Assembly: GCF_019320115.1 (NCBI RefSeq)
Contig: NC_089591.1
Span: forward strand, 63,666,111-63,730,110
DNA length: 64,000 nt
Reading direction: 5' to 3'
Source of the DNA: Miscanthus floridulus
Lineage: Eukaryota; Streptophyta; Magnoliopsida; Poales; Poaceae
This document shows positions 1 through 10,711 of the stretch, piece by piece. The notes beneath the pieces are model-generated. The model had not been told where the DNA came from. It searched no databases and saw only the letters and a list, made by a program, of their open reading frames with translations. The position numbers were made by a program, and so were the translations under genes. Positions within the stretch are counted from its first letter, which is position 1. Each line of letters starts with the position of its first letter.

Positions 1-1080
1 TGGCCTGGGCTTTTGAGAAGAATGGTTTTTACTCAGTGCGCTCAACCTACAGGCTGCTCAAGGACGAGCAAATGGGGCAGGCCATGGCTGCGACAGGGGA
101 AGCCTGGGCGTCGGGGAACGATCGGGCCTAGAATTTGGTCTGGAAACTGAATGTACCTCCGAAAGTGCGTGTGTTCTGGTGGCGGGTGTTACAAAGCTCC
201 CTACCATCAAAAGCGGAGCTCAAAAGAAGACATGTCGCCAAGGAGAGTTTCTGCGAGATGTGTGGCGATCCACCGGAAACTGTGTACCATGTGGTATTCC
301 TTTGCCTGGTGGCGAAAAGATTCTGGGCTGAGGTTAAGAAGTTCTCGGGGGTGATAATCCTAGCCCTCCACACCTGCACTTGGACCAAAGATGTCCTCCG
401 TGCGGACATTTGTTCCACTAACACGGCTGCTTTGATAGTTTGTGGAGCATGGACGCTGTGGTCGGGAAGAAATGCCAGGCACCATGGACGGAACGTGTGG
501 GAACCTGGTGCGGCAGTACTGACATATATCTACTATGCTAGAGGACTTGGCTTCGCTTAAGGTACCCGTCAAGCTGAACCAACCAAGAAGGGTGGCGAGA
601 TGGCAAAGGCCGGATGATGGATGGGTGAAGGTCAATACTGATGCAGCCTTCGACGCTAGCTCCTGCACCGGTAGCAGCGGGGTGGTGATCAGAGATCATG
701 CTGGCCGAGTGCTCTCAGGAGTAGCGCGGTGGTTCGAGCATGTGCCGGATGTGCTGACGGCTGAGGCATTGGTGGCAAAGGAAGGGCTCGAGTTGGCTGT
801 GGAGAACGGATATGATAGTCATCCTTGAAGTTGACTGCAGCAGTCTGAAGTCGTTGCTTGATGACCAGAACGGGATGAGGTCGTCAATTGGAGGCCTTTG
901 GTTTCATATTACAGAGCTAGGTAGGAGTTTTTTATTTATTTCAAAGTAGTGTGGGTGCGTAGGGATGCTAATTCGGTGGCCCTGTTTTGGCTAGACTATA
1001 TCCCAGAGTGGCTATTGGGATGAGCTGCCGCCGATTATACTCCTGTCATTGATTAATAAAGCTCTGTAATGCTAAAAAAA
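1..1080 (+). mobile_element. 3' end of a LINE (non-LTR retrotransposon), cut by window start
   Basis: The stretch encodes the C-terminal end of a plant LINE ORF2, followed by a short untranslated tail with AATAAA near 1053 and a short A-run at 1074-1080. That is how target-primed LINE copies end. The 5' part lies outside the window. No flanking duplication could be checked because only one end is visible. Confidence 0.7.
3..1023 (+). pseudogene. LINE ORF2 C-terminus: RT zinc-binding region plus RNase H-like domain, decayed
   Basis: Frame 3 reads FYSVRSTYRLL, then a TAG stop at 129-131, then VWKLNVPPKVRVFWWRVLQ and a CEMCGDPPETVYHVVFLC segment. This is the zinc-binding region typical of plant reverse transcriptases (zf-RVT type). 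That frame stops at 558-560. A shifted frame (535-828) carries the RNase H-like part, with VKVNTDAAFD, GVVIRDHAGRVL and TAEALVAKEGLELA. A further shift near 820 restores ILEVDCSSL. The closing VRRDANSVA motif, typical of this domain, is in yet another frame. At least one stop and two or three frameshifts mean it is dead. It is not a host RNase H gene, because the order zf-RVT then RNase H is that of LINE ORF2. Confidence 0.75.
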
Positions 1081-1766
1081 CTGAGTAACTAACAATTGCA
1101 GGTTGTGAATCATGTGGGGGGAGGGAGATGCAGTGATTTACGCAGACGTCAGACGAGGCGACGGCGAGAGAAGCCCAGGCCATTTGATTTTTCGCCTCCT
1201 GCCTAAGCAAGGGCAAAATACCCGATACCCATTACCTATACCCGAATTACCTAAACCCGGACCTGAATTACCCGAATCCGAGGTACCTGATCCTAAATTT
1301 AGATAGCAATTTTGATTACCCAAAATTAATTTAGGTAATTCGAGTAATATCCCTCGGTACCCAAACTACCAAAACATTTGTCTATGTCTTTATATTTACC
1401 ATGTGCTTTTAGTTGAACACTTGAACTTATCACTTTATTAGAATATAATTATCTCTGTTTGAACAAGTGACTATAATACATTATTCTTTATAAAATGCTA
1501 TTGAAAATCTATACAAATTGCTGCTGAAATTATATATAAATTGCTACTGAAATTTTATTTAGTTTGCTGTTTTATATAAATTCGGGTATATGGGGAATAC
1601 CCGAACCCGAATTACCGGTACCCAAAATTACGGGTAGTATTTTTTTGGAATTAATATCGGCCGAATTTTGAATTACCTGGCAAAAAAAAATAAATAAATC
1701 GGGTAACCCGAACGCCGGACCGCCTCCCGCATCCGATGGTCATACTCGTATGCCAGCGGCCCAATG
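1081..1766. other. Intergenic, unexplained CCCGAATTA-rich blocks
   Basis: No gene is supported. Two blocks, about 1215-1300 and 1580-1720, are built from short variants of TACCCGAATTACC and ACCCGAACCCG. They flank an A/T-rich middle. This could be a small non-autonomous element, but I found no convincing terminal repeats or target duplication. Confidence 0.3.
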
Positions 1767-1878
1767 TGACCGTGATATCTCGGTCGCGGCTACGCGCGTG
1801 CTTCGGGTGGCTGCCGGAAACCTGACCGTGATATCTCGGTCGTGGCTGCGCGCGTGCTTCGGGTGGCTGCTGGAAACC
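1767..1878. repeat. 56-bp tandem duplication
   Basis: Two adjacent 56-bp copies (1767-1822 and 1823-1878) both begin TGACCGTGATATCTCGGTCG and end GGAAACC, with only a few substitutions. A shorter repeat, GGAGGCAGTACAGTA, occurs twice just downstream (about 1920-1957). Confidence 0.85.
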
Positions 1879-1963
1879 ATCCGGTCCGAACGGCCACGCG
1901 CGGGAACGGGAGGCCGCGCGGGAGGCAGTACAGTACCACGCAGGAGGCAGTACAGTATAAGTA

Positions 1964-2447
1964 TGTACTTTTTTCTTATTTATTTTTTCGTTCCTTTCTT
2001 TTTTTCTTTTGATTTCTTTTTACTATTTTATTTTCCTTCCTTATATTTATTCTTCCTTTTTATTTTCTTTTTAGTTTTCTATGTTTTTATTTTTATTTTA
2101 TTTCATTTCCTTTTCTTATTCTTTTCTTATTTATTTTTACCTTTTATTTATTCTTTTTCCTTTTTGATCCTTGCTTCTATTTATACCTTTTTCGTTTCTT
2201 TTTAAGTTTTGTATGTTTTCATTCTTATTTTTTTCTTTCTTTCTATTTTTTTCTTTCTTCCATTTTATGTTTGCGTCTTGTACATGTGATGTTCTATTTT
2301 TATCTTATCTTTTCTTTTTTATTTTTGATTTGTTTTCTTTGTTGCTTTTCTAATTATGTTTTTCTTCGATTCATGTTTTTTATTTTTTAATCTTTTTTTT
2401 CTTTTTCTTTTTCGTACATCAGTCATTTTTTATTTTTTATGTTTATG
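1964..2447. repeat. T-rich polypyrimidine low-complexity tract
   Basis: Almost 500 bp of the plus strand is runs of T with scattered C and few purines. The open frames here are phenylalanine- and leucine-rich artefacts of composition. Confidence 0.8.
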
Positions 2448-2448
2448 C

Positions 2449-2450
<2 letters not shown>

Positions 2451-2524
<74 letters not shown>
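2451..2524. repeat. (TTA)n microsatellite
   Basis: About 25 uninterrupted TTA/ATT units. In one frame they give a poly-tyrosine artefact. Confidence 0.95.
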
Positions 2525-2579
2525 TATGCTTTTCCATTTTTTTATTTCTTTTATTTCTTTTCTTTCCATATTTTTTTAT

Positions 2580-3367
2580 CATGTTCTATGTTATTTTTTG
2601 TGATGTTCATGGTATACATGTGATGTTCTATGTTTTATTTGATGTTTACGTATTATATATGCGATGTTATATGATTTTTTTTCATGTTCACGTGGTATGC
2701 ATCTAATGGTCTATGATGTATTTTTGCGATGTTCGCGTAATGTACTGGTGATGTTCTCGTAGTATACATATGATGTTATATGATATTTTTTTTATATTCA
2801 CTTAGTATCCATGTGATGTTTCACGATGTATTTAGTGATGTTCATGTAATATATATGCGATGTTCTATAATGTATTTAGTGATGTTTTATGGTGTATTTA
2901 GTGATGTTCACTTAGTACATATGTGATGTTCATCCTTATTTAAGTTATTCATTTATTTTATTTATTCTATATATTTATCATTTGTTAATCATGCTTTTAT
3001 GTGTATCTTTCTTCTTTGTTGTTTTACTCTAATTAATTGTTTTAATAATTTTATTTTTTTATTTTTTATATATGTGATGTTCACGTAGTATACATTTAAT
3101 GTTCTATGTTGTGTTCTGTCATGTTCACGTAGTCTACATATAATGTTCTAGATGTTTTTATCTTCACGTAATATACATGTGATGTTCCTGTAGTATAATG
3201 TAATGTTCTATGGTGCTTTTTATGATGTTTACTTAGTATACATATGATGTTCTATGGTGTATTTAATGATGCTCACGTAATATATATGCGATGTTTTATA
3301 ATGTATTTAGTTATGTTCTATGGTGTGGTTAGTCATGTTCACTTAGTATATATGTGATGTTCTATAG
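2580..3367. repeat. Degenerate tandem array of a GATGTTC-containing unit
   Basis: Variants of GTGATGTTCTATGGTGTAT and GATGTTCACGTAGTATACAT alternate many times across about 0.8 kb. One more CATGTGATGTTCT unit appears at about 4748-4760, beyond the MULE, so the MULE landed inside this array. No coding potential is seen. Confidence 0.7.
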
Positions 3368-3376
3368 TATATTTTA

Positions 3377-4720
3377 AAGTTAAATACACTGACGGCCCTT
3401 AAAGTTATAGCGTTGTGCCACTTAGGTCCACGAACTCTCAAAATTGAAATTCAACTCCTGAACTTATTAAATGGTGCACTACAAATCCATACCCCTTGGG
3501 GAGGTGTTGACTAGGCTAAATTTTTTTAAAAAACACCCTGCTATAGTCATGTTCTACCCATGCCATCCATCTCATAGGTCGCGCTCGTCGTTCAAAGCTG
3601 CCGCCATGCACATAGTTTGATCGTTTCATCGTGCCTCAGCTCGTAGGACGTGCTCGCCATTCGCAGTCACACATGAGACCGCTCTACTACCCCTTCTAGA
3701 CACAGAGAAGACGCCCTGCGTGGTTACATACCACTCACCAGCGCGAGGCATGCACACCACAACTTCCGGCTAGGCGGTCGCTGCGTCCAATGACGACGTC
3801 AACATGTGGCACCACCGGGAGCCGCCCTTGCGAGGTGTAGTTGTGCTGCCTATCGCGGCACGTAGCTTGGCCACACACCATGCGACACAACGGTGTGCTG
3901 ACTACTGCATGCCTATATGTGTGCAAAACATCGAAAGATAATATAGTCAATCAATAGAATGGGAGTTGCCGTTGTTGCTTATCCACACGATCAGAAAGGT
4001 ATGTTAGCGCCTGGCGTGGAGAAGAACGTCACCGCCGCCATGCGTGCCATCGCTGAGGCCACGGGCGGCGCCTTCTCCTTCATCGAGAACTAGGCAGCGA
4101 TCCAGGACTCGTTCGTGCGTGGCCGTGCAATGCAGGAGGCGTGTGTGTCGCCGTCGCGTGTGCAAGGAGGGCAGACGGCTAGTTTGGGGAGATGGACGGC
4201 GCGACGAGTTCCATAGGCACGCGATCTCTAGGAGTGTGCTTCTGTACCAGGGCGTCAGTGACCTCCGGGATGGCGTCGTGTGCACAGAGGCGTGGCTAGC
4301 CGGGCACCCCGGTAGGCCTAGTCTGATCCCGTTTTCTCACATTGCCACGAGGAAAGCGCGCTTGGGATAGCGCTGGTGGAAGGCTAGCCACGAGGGAAGT
4401 GCACCGGGCACCACACTGGTGGACAGCCAGCCACGAGGGAAGCAACTGCGAGCAAACCTCACGGGTGGACGGTCAACCATCGATGTCGCGCACGTGGGAG
4501 ACGACGGCCGCGGACGTCGCCGCACGTGAGGGAGACTAAGGTAGGACGTGACTATCTGGTGCTTTCTGTAAAAAATTTGGCCTAGTCAGCGCCTCCCGAA
4601 GGGGTATGGACCTCTGGTGCACCACTTAACTAGTTCAGGGGCTCGAATTTCGATTTTGAGAGTTTGTAGACCTAAGTGGGAGAACGTCACAAATTTAAGG
4701 GCCGTCAGGGTATTTAACTC
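3377..4720. mobile_element. Non-autonomous Mutator-like element (Pack-MULE type)
   Basis: Long imperfect terminal inverted repeats of roughly 150-170 bp bound the element. The left begins AAGTTAAATACACTGACGGC and the right ends with its reverse complement, GCCGTCAGGGTATTTAACTC. It is flanked by identical 9-bp duplications TATATTTTA at 3368-3376 and 4721-4729. Long TIRs with a 9-bp duplication are diagnostic of MULEs. No transposase is present. The GC-rich interior (about 3550-4560) differs sharply from the A/T-rich surroundings and holds a recognisable host-gene scrap, so this looks like a Pack-MULE. Confidence 0.88.
4007..4130 (+). pseudogene. Captured gene scrap inside the MULE, resembling a VWA-domain RING protein
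   Basis: One frame reads GVEKNVTAAMRAIAEATGG followed by AFSFIEN, a TAG stop at 4091-4093, then AAIQDSF. From knowledge of the plant VWA-domain/RING E3 ligase family (WAV3-like proteins), an ATGGTFSFIEN...IQDSFAQC segment is characteristic of the end of the VWA domain. The similarity stops soon after. The assignment rests on about 40 residues recalled from family knowledge. It explains the GC-rich composition, and the fragment cannot encode a working protein. Confidence 0.5.
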
Positions 4721-4730
4721 TATATTTTAA

Positions 4731-5238
4731 GATATTTGAAAAGTATTCATGTGATGTTCTTTTAAATTTTTCTCTATTACGTGTATTTTTCTTATGCTTT
4801 GCTCTGGTTATATTATTTTTTTACGTTATGTATTTATTTATTTTTATTTTGTTATTATTTTTTATTTTTGTGGTTATTATAATACCAATTCAATGAACCT
4901 AATATTGTTCTCGTAAATCGAGAATGAAGGCAGAACATTGTTTTTTTAAACTTAGAACATTGCTTCTGCTCAATAAAAAATTATTCTTTCTTCATAAGAT
5001 AAATGTTCATTATAAAAATTTATCTAAGTATATCCATGTGAGATCTTATTTTGAAGGATTTATTGCAAGGAACATGATGGTATAATCGAAATTTAATTTG
5101 GATGTTTAGTTTAACCGTTATTACTTTTAAAACTTGTGCAGATGCTTGCGTAGGCATATTCTCAGCGTGTTTTTCTTTTCGGAGCATGCATGCATGTGAA
5201 GGAGTAGTTTTCAATAAATTATATTTTTTGTGGCAACG
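4731..5238. other. A/T-rich intergenic sequence
   Basis: Apart from one leftover unit of the interrupted GATGTTC array near 4750, I see no gene, repeat structure or element boundary here. Confidence 0.5.
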
Positions 5239-6041
5239 GTGCTACCCAAAGTTCAAAAAGGCGACGCCTTGGCTCCGCCTAGGCGCGACTAGTCGCTAGT
5301 CGAAGGGTGCCCGCCTGGCCTATGGGGGTAGGTGGACATCTAGGCTCTAGGCGGCGTAGAGGTGCGCTGGCGGCGTGGAAGCGGACACAAAGGGCGAGCA
5401 CGTGAAAATTGTCGTAGCGGGCGAGCGCGTGAAGACTTCGCCGCGCAGAGGCGGACGACGCGGCTGAGCGCGCGCAGCTGGCTTTGGCCGCACGAAAACA
5501 GGCAGGAAGGATAAGAGGGAGAGGACGCAGTTCCCGCCTGCCATTTGCTCATCCCCGTCAGACGCGCTCCTCCCGCCGGGCGCTCCCCTCCCGCCCGACG
5601 ACCTCCTCCCCGTCGGCGCCGATCGTGCTCGTCCCCGCCTAGAAGGTCGTCCCCACCGGTCGTGCTCGTCACCGCCGGCACACCTCTCCCGCCCCAGCCC
5701 CCAAGGTTAGTCCCCCTGCTCCTCTCCCTTGCTCGAAGCTCCCCTCCTCTGCTCCTATCCCCTGTATACTGAATGACTGAAGTGATTCAAGTGAATACTG
5801 ATTGAATAGATGGATACTGAATATATTCTCTTATGTGAATAATGAATGAATGGATGGATACTGAATCTGTCTTTTGTGGTTGTCTGAATATATTTTGTGA
5901 TTGCCTGAATGTATTATTAATTGACTGAATGTATTATCAATTTCGATTGACTGAATGTCTGATGTATAGGTCACTGAAATCTGAATATTTGCTCACTGAA
6001 CTCTGAAACCTAAATGTATGCTATGAACTTTTGAATGTAGG

Positions 6042-6140
6042 ATGTCGACAACAGAAGCTTTACCTACACCTGAAACTGAAGCTGAGGGAGAGAATCTCCC
6101 GAGAAGGAATTCGGATGATGTGTATCAATCTTTGCTGTAG
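6042..6140 (+). pseudogene. hAT transposase N-terminal stub
   Basis: An ATG opens a 32-codon frame starting MSTTEALPTPETEAEGEN and containing PRRNSDDV, stopped by TAG. Grass hAT transposases often carry an RRNSDD segment just before a BED-type zinc finger. No zinc finger or catalytic region follows; a (TA)n tract and the right terminus come instead. The family call is inferred mainly from the surrounding hAT termini. Confidence 0.45.
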
Positions 6141-6276
6141 GAACTAGGAATAAGCTGTCTATTGATTATTGAGCCTAAGCCAGTAAGCCACTAAGGTATG
6201 TCTACTGCTCTCTTTTTTATATACTGTATTTAGCTACTCTATGCTTCTATTTAACTAATTTACTTAGCATTTCTGC

Positions 6277-6278
6277 TA

Positions 6279-6350
<72 letters not shown>

Positions 6351-6351
6351 T
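6277..6351. repeat. (TA)n / (TATG)n microsatellite
   Basis: A TA-dinucleotide run interrupted by TG passes into TATG repeats, just inside the right end of the hAT element. Confidence 0.95.
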
Positions 6352-6995
6352 TGTGCGCTAAATTGGTAAAACGTCTAGAAAAACATCTTGGCCAGCCTAG
6401 GCGCTAGGCTAGGGTCCGCGTCTAGAAAACGCCTAACGCCTTCTTAAACTTTGGTGCTACCACGTGATCTACCCGCTGCAAATAAAGAAGTCTAGAACGC
6501 GCTCTCTCTAGTATCCTCGACGCGGCGTGGACGGAAATGACGTGAAAATTATCGGCGCGCGGACAGAAACCAGCCGGAGCGCGGGAAAAATCATGGGCGC
6601 TGGGTTAGGGTCTACCGGACCCTAACACGCCCTGGTGGCTGCTGCATGTGTGCACGGTCCGTACGAAGTGGACGGCTGCTGGCGCCTGGTGGGGTGCTCT
6701 CTCAGCGATGCGCCAGTGCGGGCTCGCAGCCTGCAGGTTTTGGGCTCAGGGCCTTTCTGTTTGAGCCCAGAGCTGAGCGTGCGCGGGCCCATGATAAAGC
6801 AAGCGGACGTTCCACACAGCAGCCTGGTTGACACTAGAGCCTCCCTCGTGGGCTCGTGGCCTAAGCCTGCGATTTACGACTATACGAGAATTCCCCTCCG
6901 CGCACCAGTCCAGCACACCGTTCGCTCCCCAAGTTCCCCATCTCTTTCCCCACCCACCCACTCGGTCACCGCCGAGGCCGAGCCGATCTCCGACC

Positions 6996-8006
6996 ATGCC
7001 TTCCGCCGCCGCGCTCCTCCTCCGCCCCACCTCCGCCACGACACACCCTCCCCTCCACCAATCCAGCCGCAAATCGTACTTCCTCCGCCTACACCCGTCT
7101 TGCCGCCGCCGCCTGCCCGTCCCGCGCCTGTCCCTCACGCCCACCGCCGCCAGCAACAGCAACAGCTCTCCCCCACCGCCGTCCCCTTCGCCCGCCCCCG
7201 CGGCCCCGCCTTCCCTGTTCTCCAACTGGTCCCCGCCGCGCGCGATCTGGCGGGGGCTCTCGGCGCTGCTCCTCGCGGGCCAGGTCTTCCACCGCGTCCT
7301 CACGGGCCGCATCCACCGCCGCAACCTCCTGGCCCAGCTCCGTCGGGTGGGGCCCGGGAGCGCGGGGGTCGCGCTCCTCACCGCGGCCTTCGTGGGCATG
7401 GCCTTCACCATCCAGTTCGTGCGCGAGTTCACCCGCCTCGGCCTCCACCGGTCCGTCGGCGGCGTCCTCGCCCTCGCGCTCGCGCGCGAGCTCTCGCCGG
7501 TCGTCACGGCCGTCGTCGCCGCTGGCCGCGTCGGCTCCGCGTTCGCCGCAGAGCTCGGCACCATGCAGGTGTCGGAGCAGACCGACACCTTGCGCGTCCT
7601 CGGCGCCCACCCCGTCGACTACCTCGTGGTCCCTCGCGTGCTCGCCTGTGTGCTTGCGCTCCCGGTCTTGACACTGATCAGCTTCGCGCTCGGCCTCGCG
7701 TCCTCGGCGTTCCTGGCAGATTCTGTTTTTGGCGTCAGCGTCAGCATCATTTTGGAGTCGGCGCGCAGGGCGCTGCGGCCATGGGACTTGATCAGCTCCT
7801 TGCTGAAATCTCAAGTGTTTGGTGCCATTATCGCAGTGGTGAGCTGTGCCTGGGGAGTCACAACCCATGGAGGAGCCAAGGGCGTTGGCGAGTCTACAAC
7901 ATCTGCCGTGGTTGTTTCCTTGGTTGGAATCTTCGTTGCAGACTTTGCTCTCTCGTGCCTGTTCTTCCAGGGTGCTGGTGATTCGCTCAAGTATGCAATG
8001 GGTTGA
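6996..8006 (+). CDS. TGD1: TGD1-like permease, chloroplast inner-envelope lipid ABC transporter
   Basis: This is an intronless 336-residue protein of the MlaE permease family. In plants TGD1 is the membrane permease of the TGD1-TGD2-TGD3 complex, which brings ER-derived lipid precursors across the inner envelope for galactolipid synthesis. Residues 1 to about 70 are rich in Ser, Pro, Arg and Ala with few acids, as in a chloroplast transit peptide. The MlaE domain spans about 105-333, with GVALLTAAFVGMAFTIQF (124-141), the conserved LARELSPVVTAVVAAGRVGS (162-181) and the cytoplasmic-loop MQVSEQTDTLRVLGAHPVDY (190-209). Hydrophobic segments follow at about 214-240, 274-287 and 303-323. The frame stays open upstream to an ATG at 6828, but 6996 is preferred because the transit peptide begins there and the earlier residues look like translated leader. 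The gene looks intact. A long antisense open frame is a composition shadow. Confidence 0.92.
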   Translation: MPSAAALLLRPTSATTHPPLHQSSRKSYFLRLHPSCRRRLPVPRLSLTPTAASNSNSSPPPPSPSPAPAAPPSLFSNWSPPRAIWRGLSALLLAGQVFHRVLTGRIHRRNLLAQLRRVGPGSAGVALLTAAFVGMAFTIQFVREFTRLGLHRSVGGVLALALARELSPVVTAVVAAGRVGSAFAAELGTMQVSEQTDTLRVLGAHPVDYLVVPRVLACVLALPVLTLISFALGLASSAFLADSVFGVSVSIILESARRALRPWDLISSLLKSQVFGAIIAVVSCAWGVTTHGGAKGVGESTTSAVVVSLVGIFVADFALSCLFFQGAGDSLKYAMG

Positions 8007-8751
8007 GGTGGGTCGTTGCAGAGGAAATTTTTGCTTTCTAGGAGATAGCATATCGTAGTCTTGTACATTAACAAGAATGGTGCACTGGATTCCAGTAGGT
8101 GAACATTGCAACATCTGCTGCCGTCCAGGTGACATGTATCATTTTTTTTCCCTTGATACCTACGAGAAATCATTTAGAGTGTTCTACCTTTGTTGTACTA
8201 AACTGTTGCTCAATTATTTGCCAGTGATTCATGTATAACCTTATTCATAAATCTATTGGTCGAACTGAATCAGTGTAACATATGATGCTAATATAAGTAC
8301 AGAGAAAATGTTGGTACAATCTGCTTAGACAGCATTTTTGTGTAAATACAAATTGCTTGAGAGGTCTGCTGCTTTCAGATTCAGAAAACAACATTGAAAT
8401 CATATTGTTTACTGATTGCAATTGCAACATATACACAAGGGAAGCTCATATGCTCCTCTTTTAAGAATATTGATTTCCTGCAAGTGCACATAATCTTGCA
8501 TCTTTAGCTTTCAGCATCTGTGGATGAACAGAAATACAGAATTGCAATAGTTTGTTAGAAACTCTAGAAAATACAGTAGTTAGACAGCGTGGCCATTGAG
8601 ATAAACATCATTGTCTCTGGGTTCCAAATGGATTGCCAGGACTAATGGATGTATATATGAGATATATGATGAGTATGGTCAGCAGGATAACGGTAGCAGA
8701 AAAAGCTTGTTAGGCCAACATCCTAGATGATTAGATACTTCATCTTGAGCC
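8007..8751. other. TGD1 3' region and intergenic sequence
   Basis: A/T-rich sequence presumably containing the TGD1 3' UTR and polyadenylation region. I see no other gene or element. Confidence 0.5.
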
Positions 8752-8985
8752 TTTGTTCGTTTGGGCCGGGAATAGCCGGGGTCGGCACCCAACCCCATGG
8801 ATCATGCCGGCCTGGAATGGATCATCCCATGGTCAGCGAGATAATGAGCGTTCAGTTAAGCTCGGCGTGGTTACATGGATCACCCCATGGTCAGCAAGAT
8901 AACGAGTGTTCAGTTAAGCTCGGCGTGGGTTGTAACCCGGCCCACCCCAACCTTTTTCCCTCACCCCGGCCTGGGAACGAAGCCT
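8752..8985. repeat. Possible small element with a 58-bp internal tandem duplication
   Basis: Two copies of a 58-bp unit (8820-8877 and 8878-8935), each starting GGATCA and containing CCATGGTCAGC and TTCAGTTAAGCTCGGCGTGG, lie side by side. The block is bracketed by TTCGTTTGGGCCGGG at about 8757 and the roughly inverted CCCGGCCTGGGAACGAA at about 8965. That suggests a MITE, but no clear target duplication was found. The tandem duplication is certain; the element call is not. Confidence 0.55.
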
Positions 8986-10667
8986 GGCCTCCAGTGGTGT
9001 GGGTGAAATCCTCGTCGCACGGGGAGAGGTCGCAGAGGCGGGTGATGGTACGCAGTGGCAGCAACGTGGTGGTAGAGTGGCGGCAGGGCAACGTAGACGT
9101 GACAGAGCGACGGCGACCTGGCTCTCGCGTCTAGCGTCCACTCCTTCTGGAAGCCACCTCCTCGCAGTTAATCGTGTCGTGCTCTTCATCGTTTCCTTAG
9201 GGTTTTCTTGCAGTTCTTGATTTGTATCCTGACATGGTCGGCGGCATTGTCCTTGTACCGTGTGCACGCCGACGGCCTCCATGGACTCTACTCCCTCTCC
9301 CCTTTCACCAGTGCTTCCTGGTTCAGTGTAGATCTAATGACTGGTGGAAGCAGGTAGGTGCTGTCGCCCTGACCATGTCGTACGCATGCTTATTCATGCT
9401 TGCGATTTTCATTGGATTGAAGTATGGAGAGGAGAGAAGAGGTGGAGAGGAGTGGTCTTGCTCGTGCAGTGGTGCTGCGTAACCTGTGTAGACTACTGTT
9501 GAGTGTTCACATTGACAACAGATTCAGAGGCTCCTCCTCCTTTCTTCTCTGCAATTTTTTTTGTCTCAGATAAATGCTCTGTAATTTATTTTTTGATGAT
9601 AATTAGTTACTCTAATTTTGGTGGTGCAGAACTAGCAATGAATATTATTCAAATTTCGAAATGAGTTGCGATCTTCTTAGCTCTAACAATTTGAGAGACA
9701 TGATAGCGCAAGAAATGTGGAATGATTACCAACTGCATTGAACTTAATGAAATGGCTTAGTAGGTTCGCACCTGCACATTTTCCTTCTCGGCTGTCCTGT
9801 TTTGGTCCAACTTAATATGAAATGGCTAAGTACCTCTAGTGTTCCATTGTTCCATGATTTGATAAGTGTTTGGTTGCAACCTAATTTTGGTCAGTGAGAT
9901 TATGATGCGAATACTTTGATGCTAACATACTGTGGAAGTTATTTATCCATTGAAGAAATTTTGACCAGAAGTTTTGGTGATTTTTCTTCACATTGCTAGG
10001 TATTAGTACAAGTGTCGCCTGTCGGTATTAGTTTAAACTTTAAATTAAAAGAGACCTCTGATATGAAAGAAGCTGATAGCTTTTCTTTATTCTTATCTGT
10101 ATTTATATGTATCTCAACTTTATACCTCTTGGATCTAAATAAATATTTACAAGGGAGCTTTACCTCTGTAGATGAAAAACAAGTTTGTGAGCTGCTCTCT
10201 GTTATTTTAACATAGTGCACCATGTGATGATTTGTGATAGTCTAAGCTAGCTGATGATTACAATTCAAAACTCCTTTCCTTACCTGTGTGCAGAGATGTA
10301 GAAGCCCCCAAGCCTCAACCCACCCGAGATCATCTTCCTCTGCAGCTATGAGAATTATGGCACGACCTTTCTTGATGTAAGCGCGCCCCGCAAGCATGCT
10401 CATGTGCACAACGAGAAGCAGTATACCTGCAATGAGCCCAATTGTTGGAAGGTATTTCTGCCTGGAACTAGCATCAGTACCACACATACTTTTTGTTTGT
10501 TATTGCAATATGAACTTGAGTTTTAGTGTACTTATCTGCTCTCAAACACAAAACATCTCAAGATGTTTTTGTTTATATTAACTGAATATGTCTACCTCTT
10601 CCTTATATGCCATCTGTACCTGTCCAATCTTTATCCTGAGTTCCTGAATATGTGCTTCTGCACCCCC

Positions 10668-10711
<44 letters not shown>

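Larger units (their letters stand above)
5247..6453 (+). mobile_element. hAT DNA transposon, internally deleted
   Basis: The element begins CAAAGTTCAAAAAGGCG and ends CGCCTTCTTAAACTTTG, an imperfect inverted repeat of about 17 bp. Perfect 8-bp duplications GTGCTACC lie at 5239-5246 and 6454-6461. An 8-bp duplication and GCCTAGGCGC-rich subterminal sequence fit the hAT superfamily. The interior has a GC-rich leader (about 5340-5770) and only the first few dozen codons of a transposase-like frame, so it is a non-autonomous deletion derivative. Confidence 0.88.

Noticed and set aside
2356..2706. Poly-Tyr/Phe open frame
   Set aside because: Product of the (TTA)n microsatellite and T-rich tract.
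5340..5772. Pro/Arg-rich frames
   Set aside because: GC-rich leader inside the hAT element; repetitive composition on both strands.
6635..7981. 448-codon plus-strand frame overlapping TGD1
   Set aside because: Pro/Arg-rich out-of-frame translation with no domain; the TGD1 frame explains the region.
7089..8135. 348-codon open frame on the minus strand over TGD1
   Set aside because: Arg/Glu/Gly-rich shadow of a GC-rich exon; the plus frame has clear MlaE-family motifs.
10242..10487. Minus-strand 81-codon membrane-like frame as a gene
   Set aside because: Only one exon-like piece with no recognisable family; kept only as a note in the intergenic entry.
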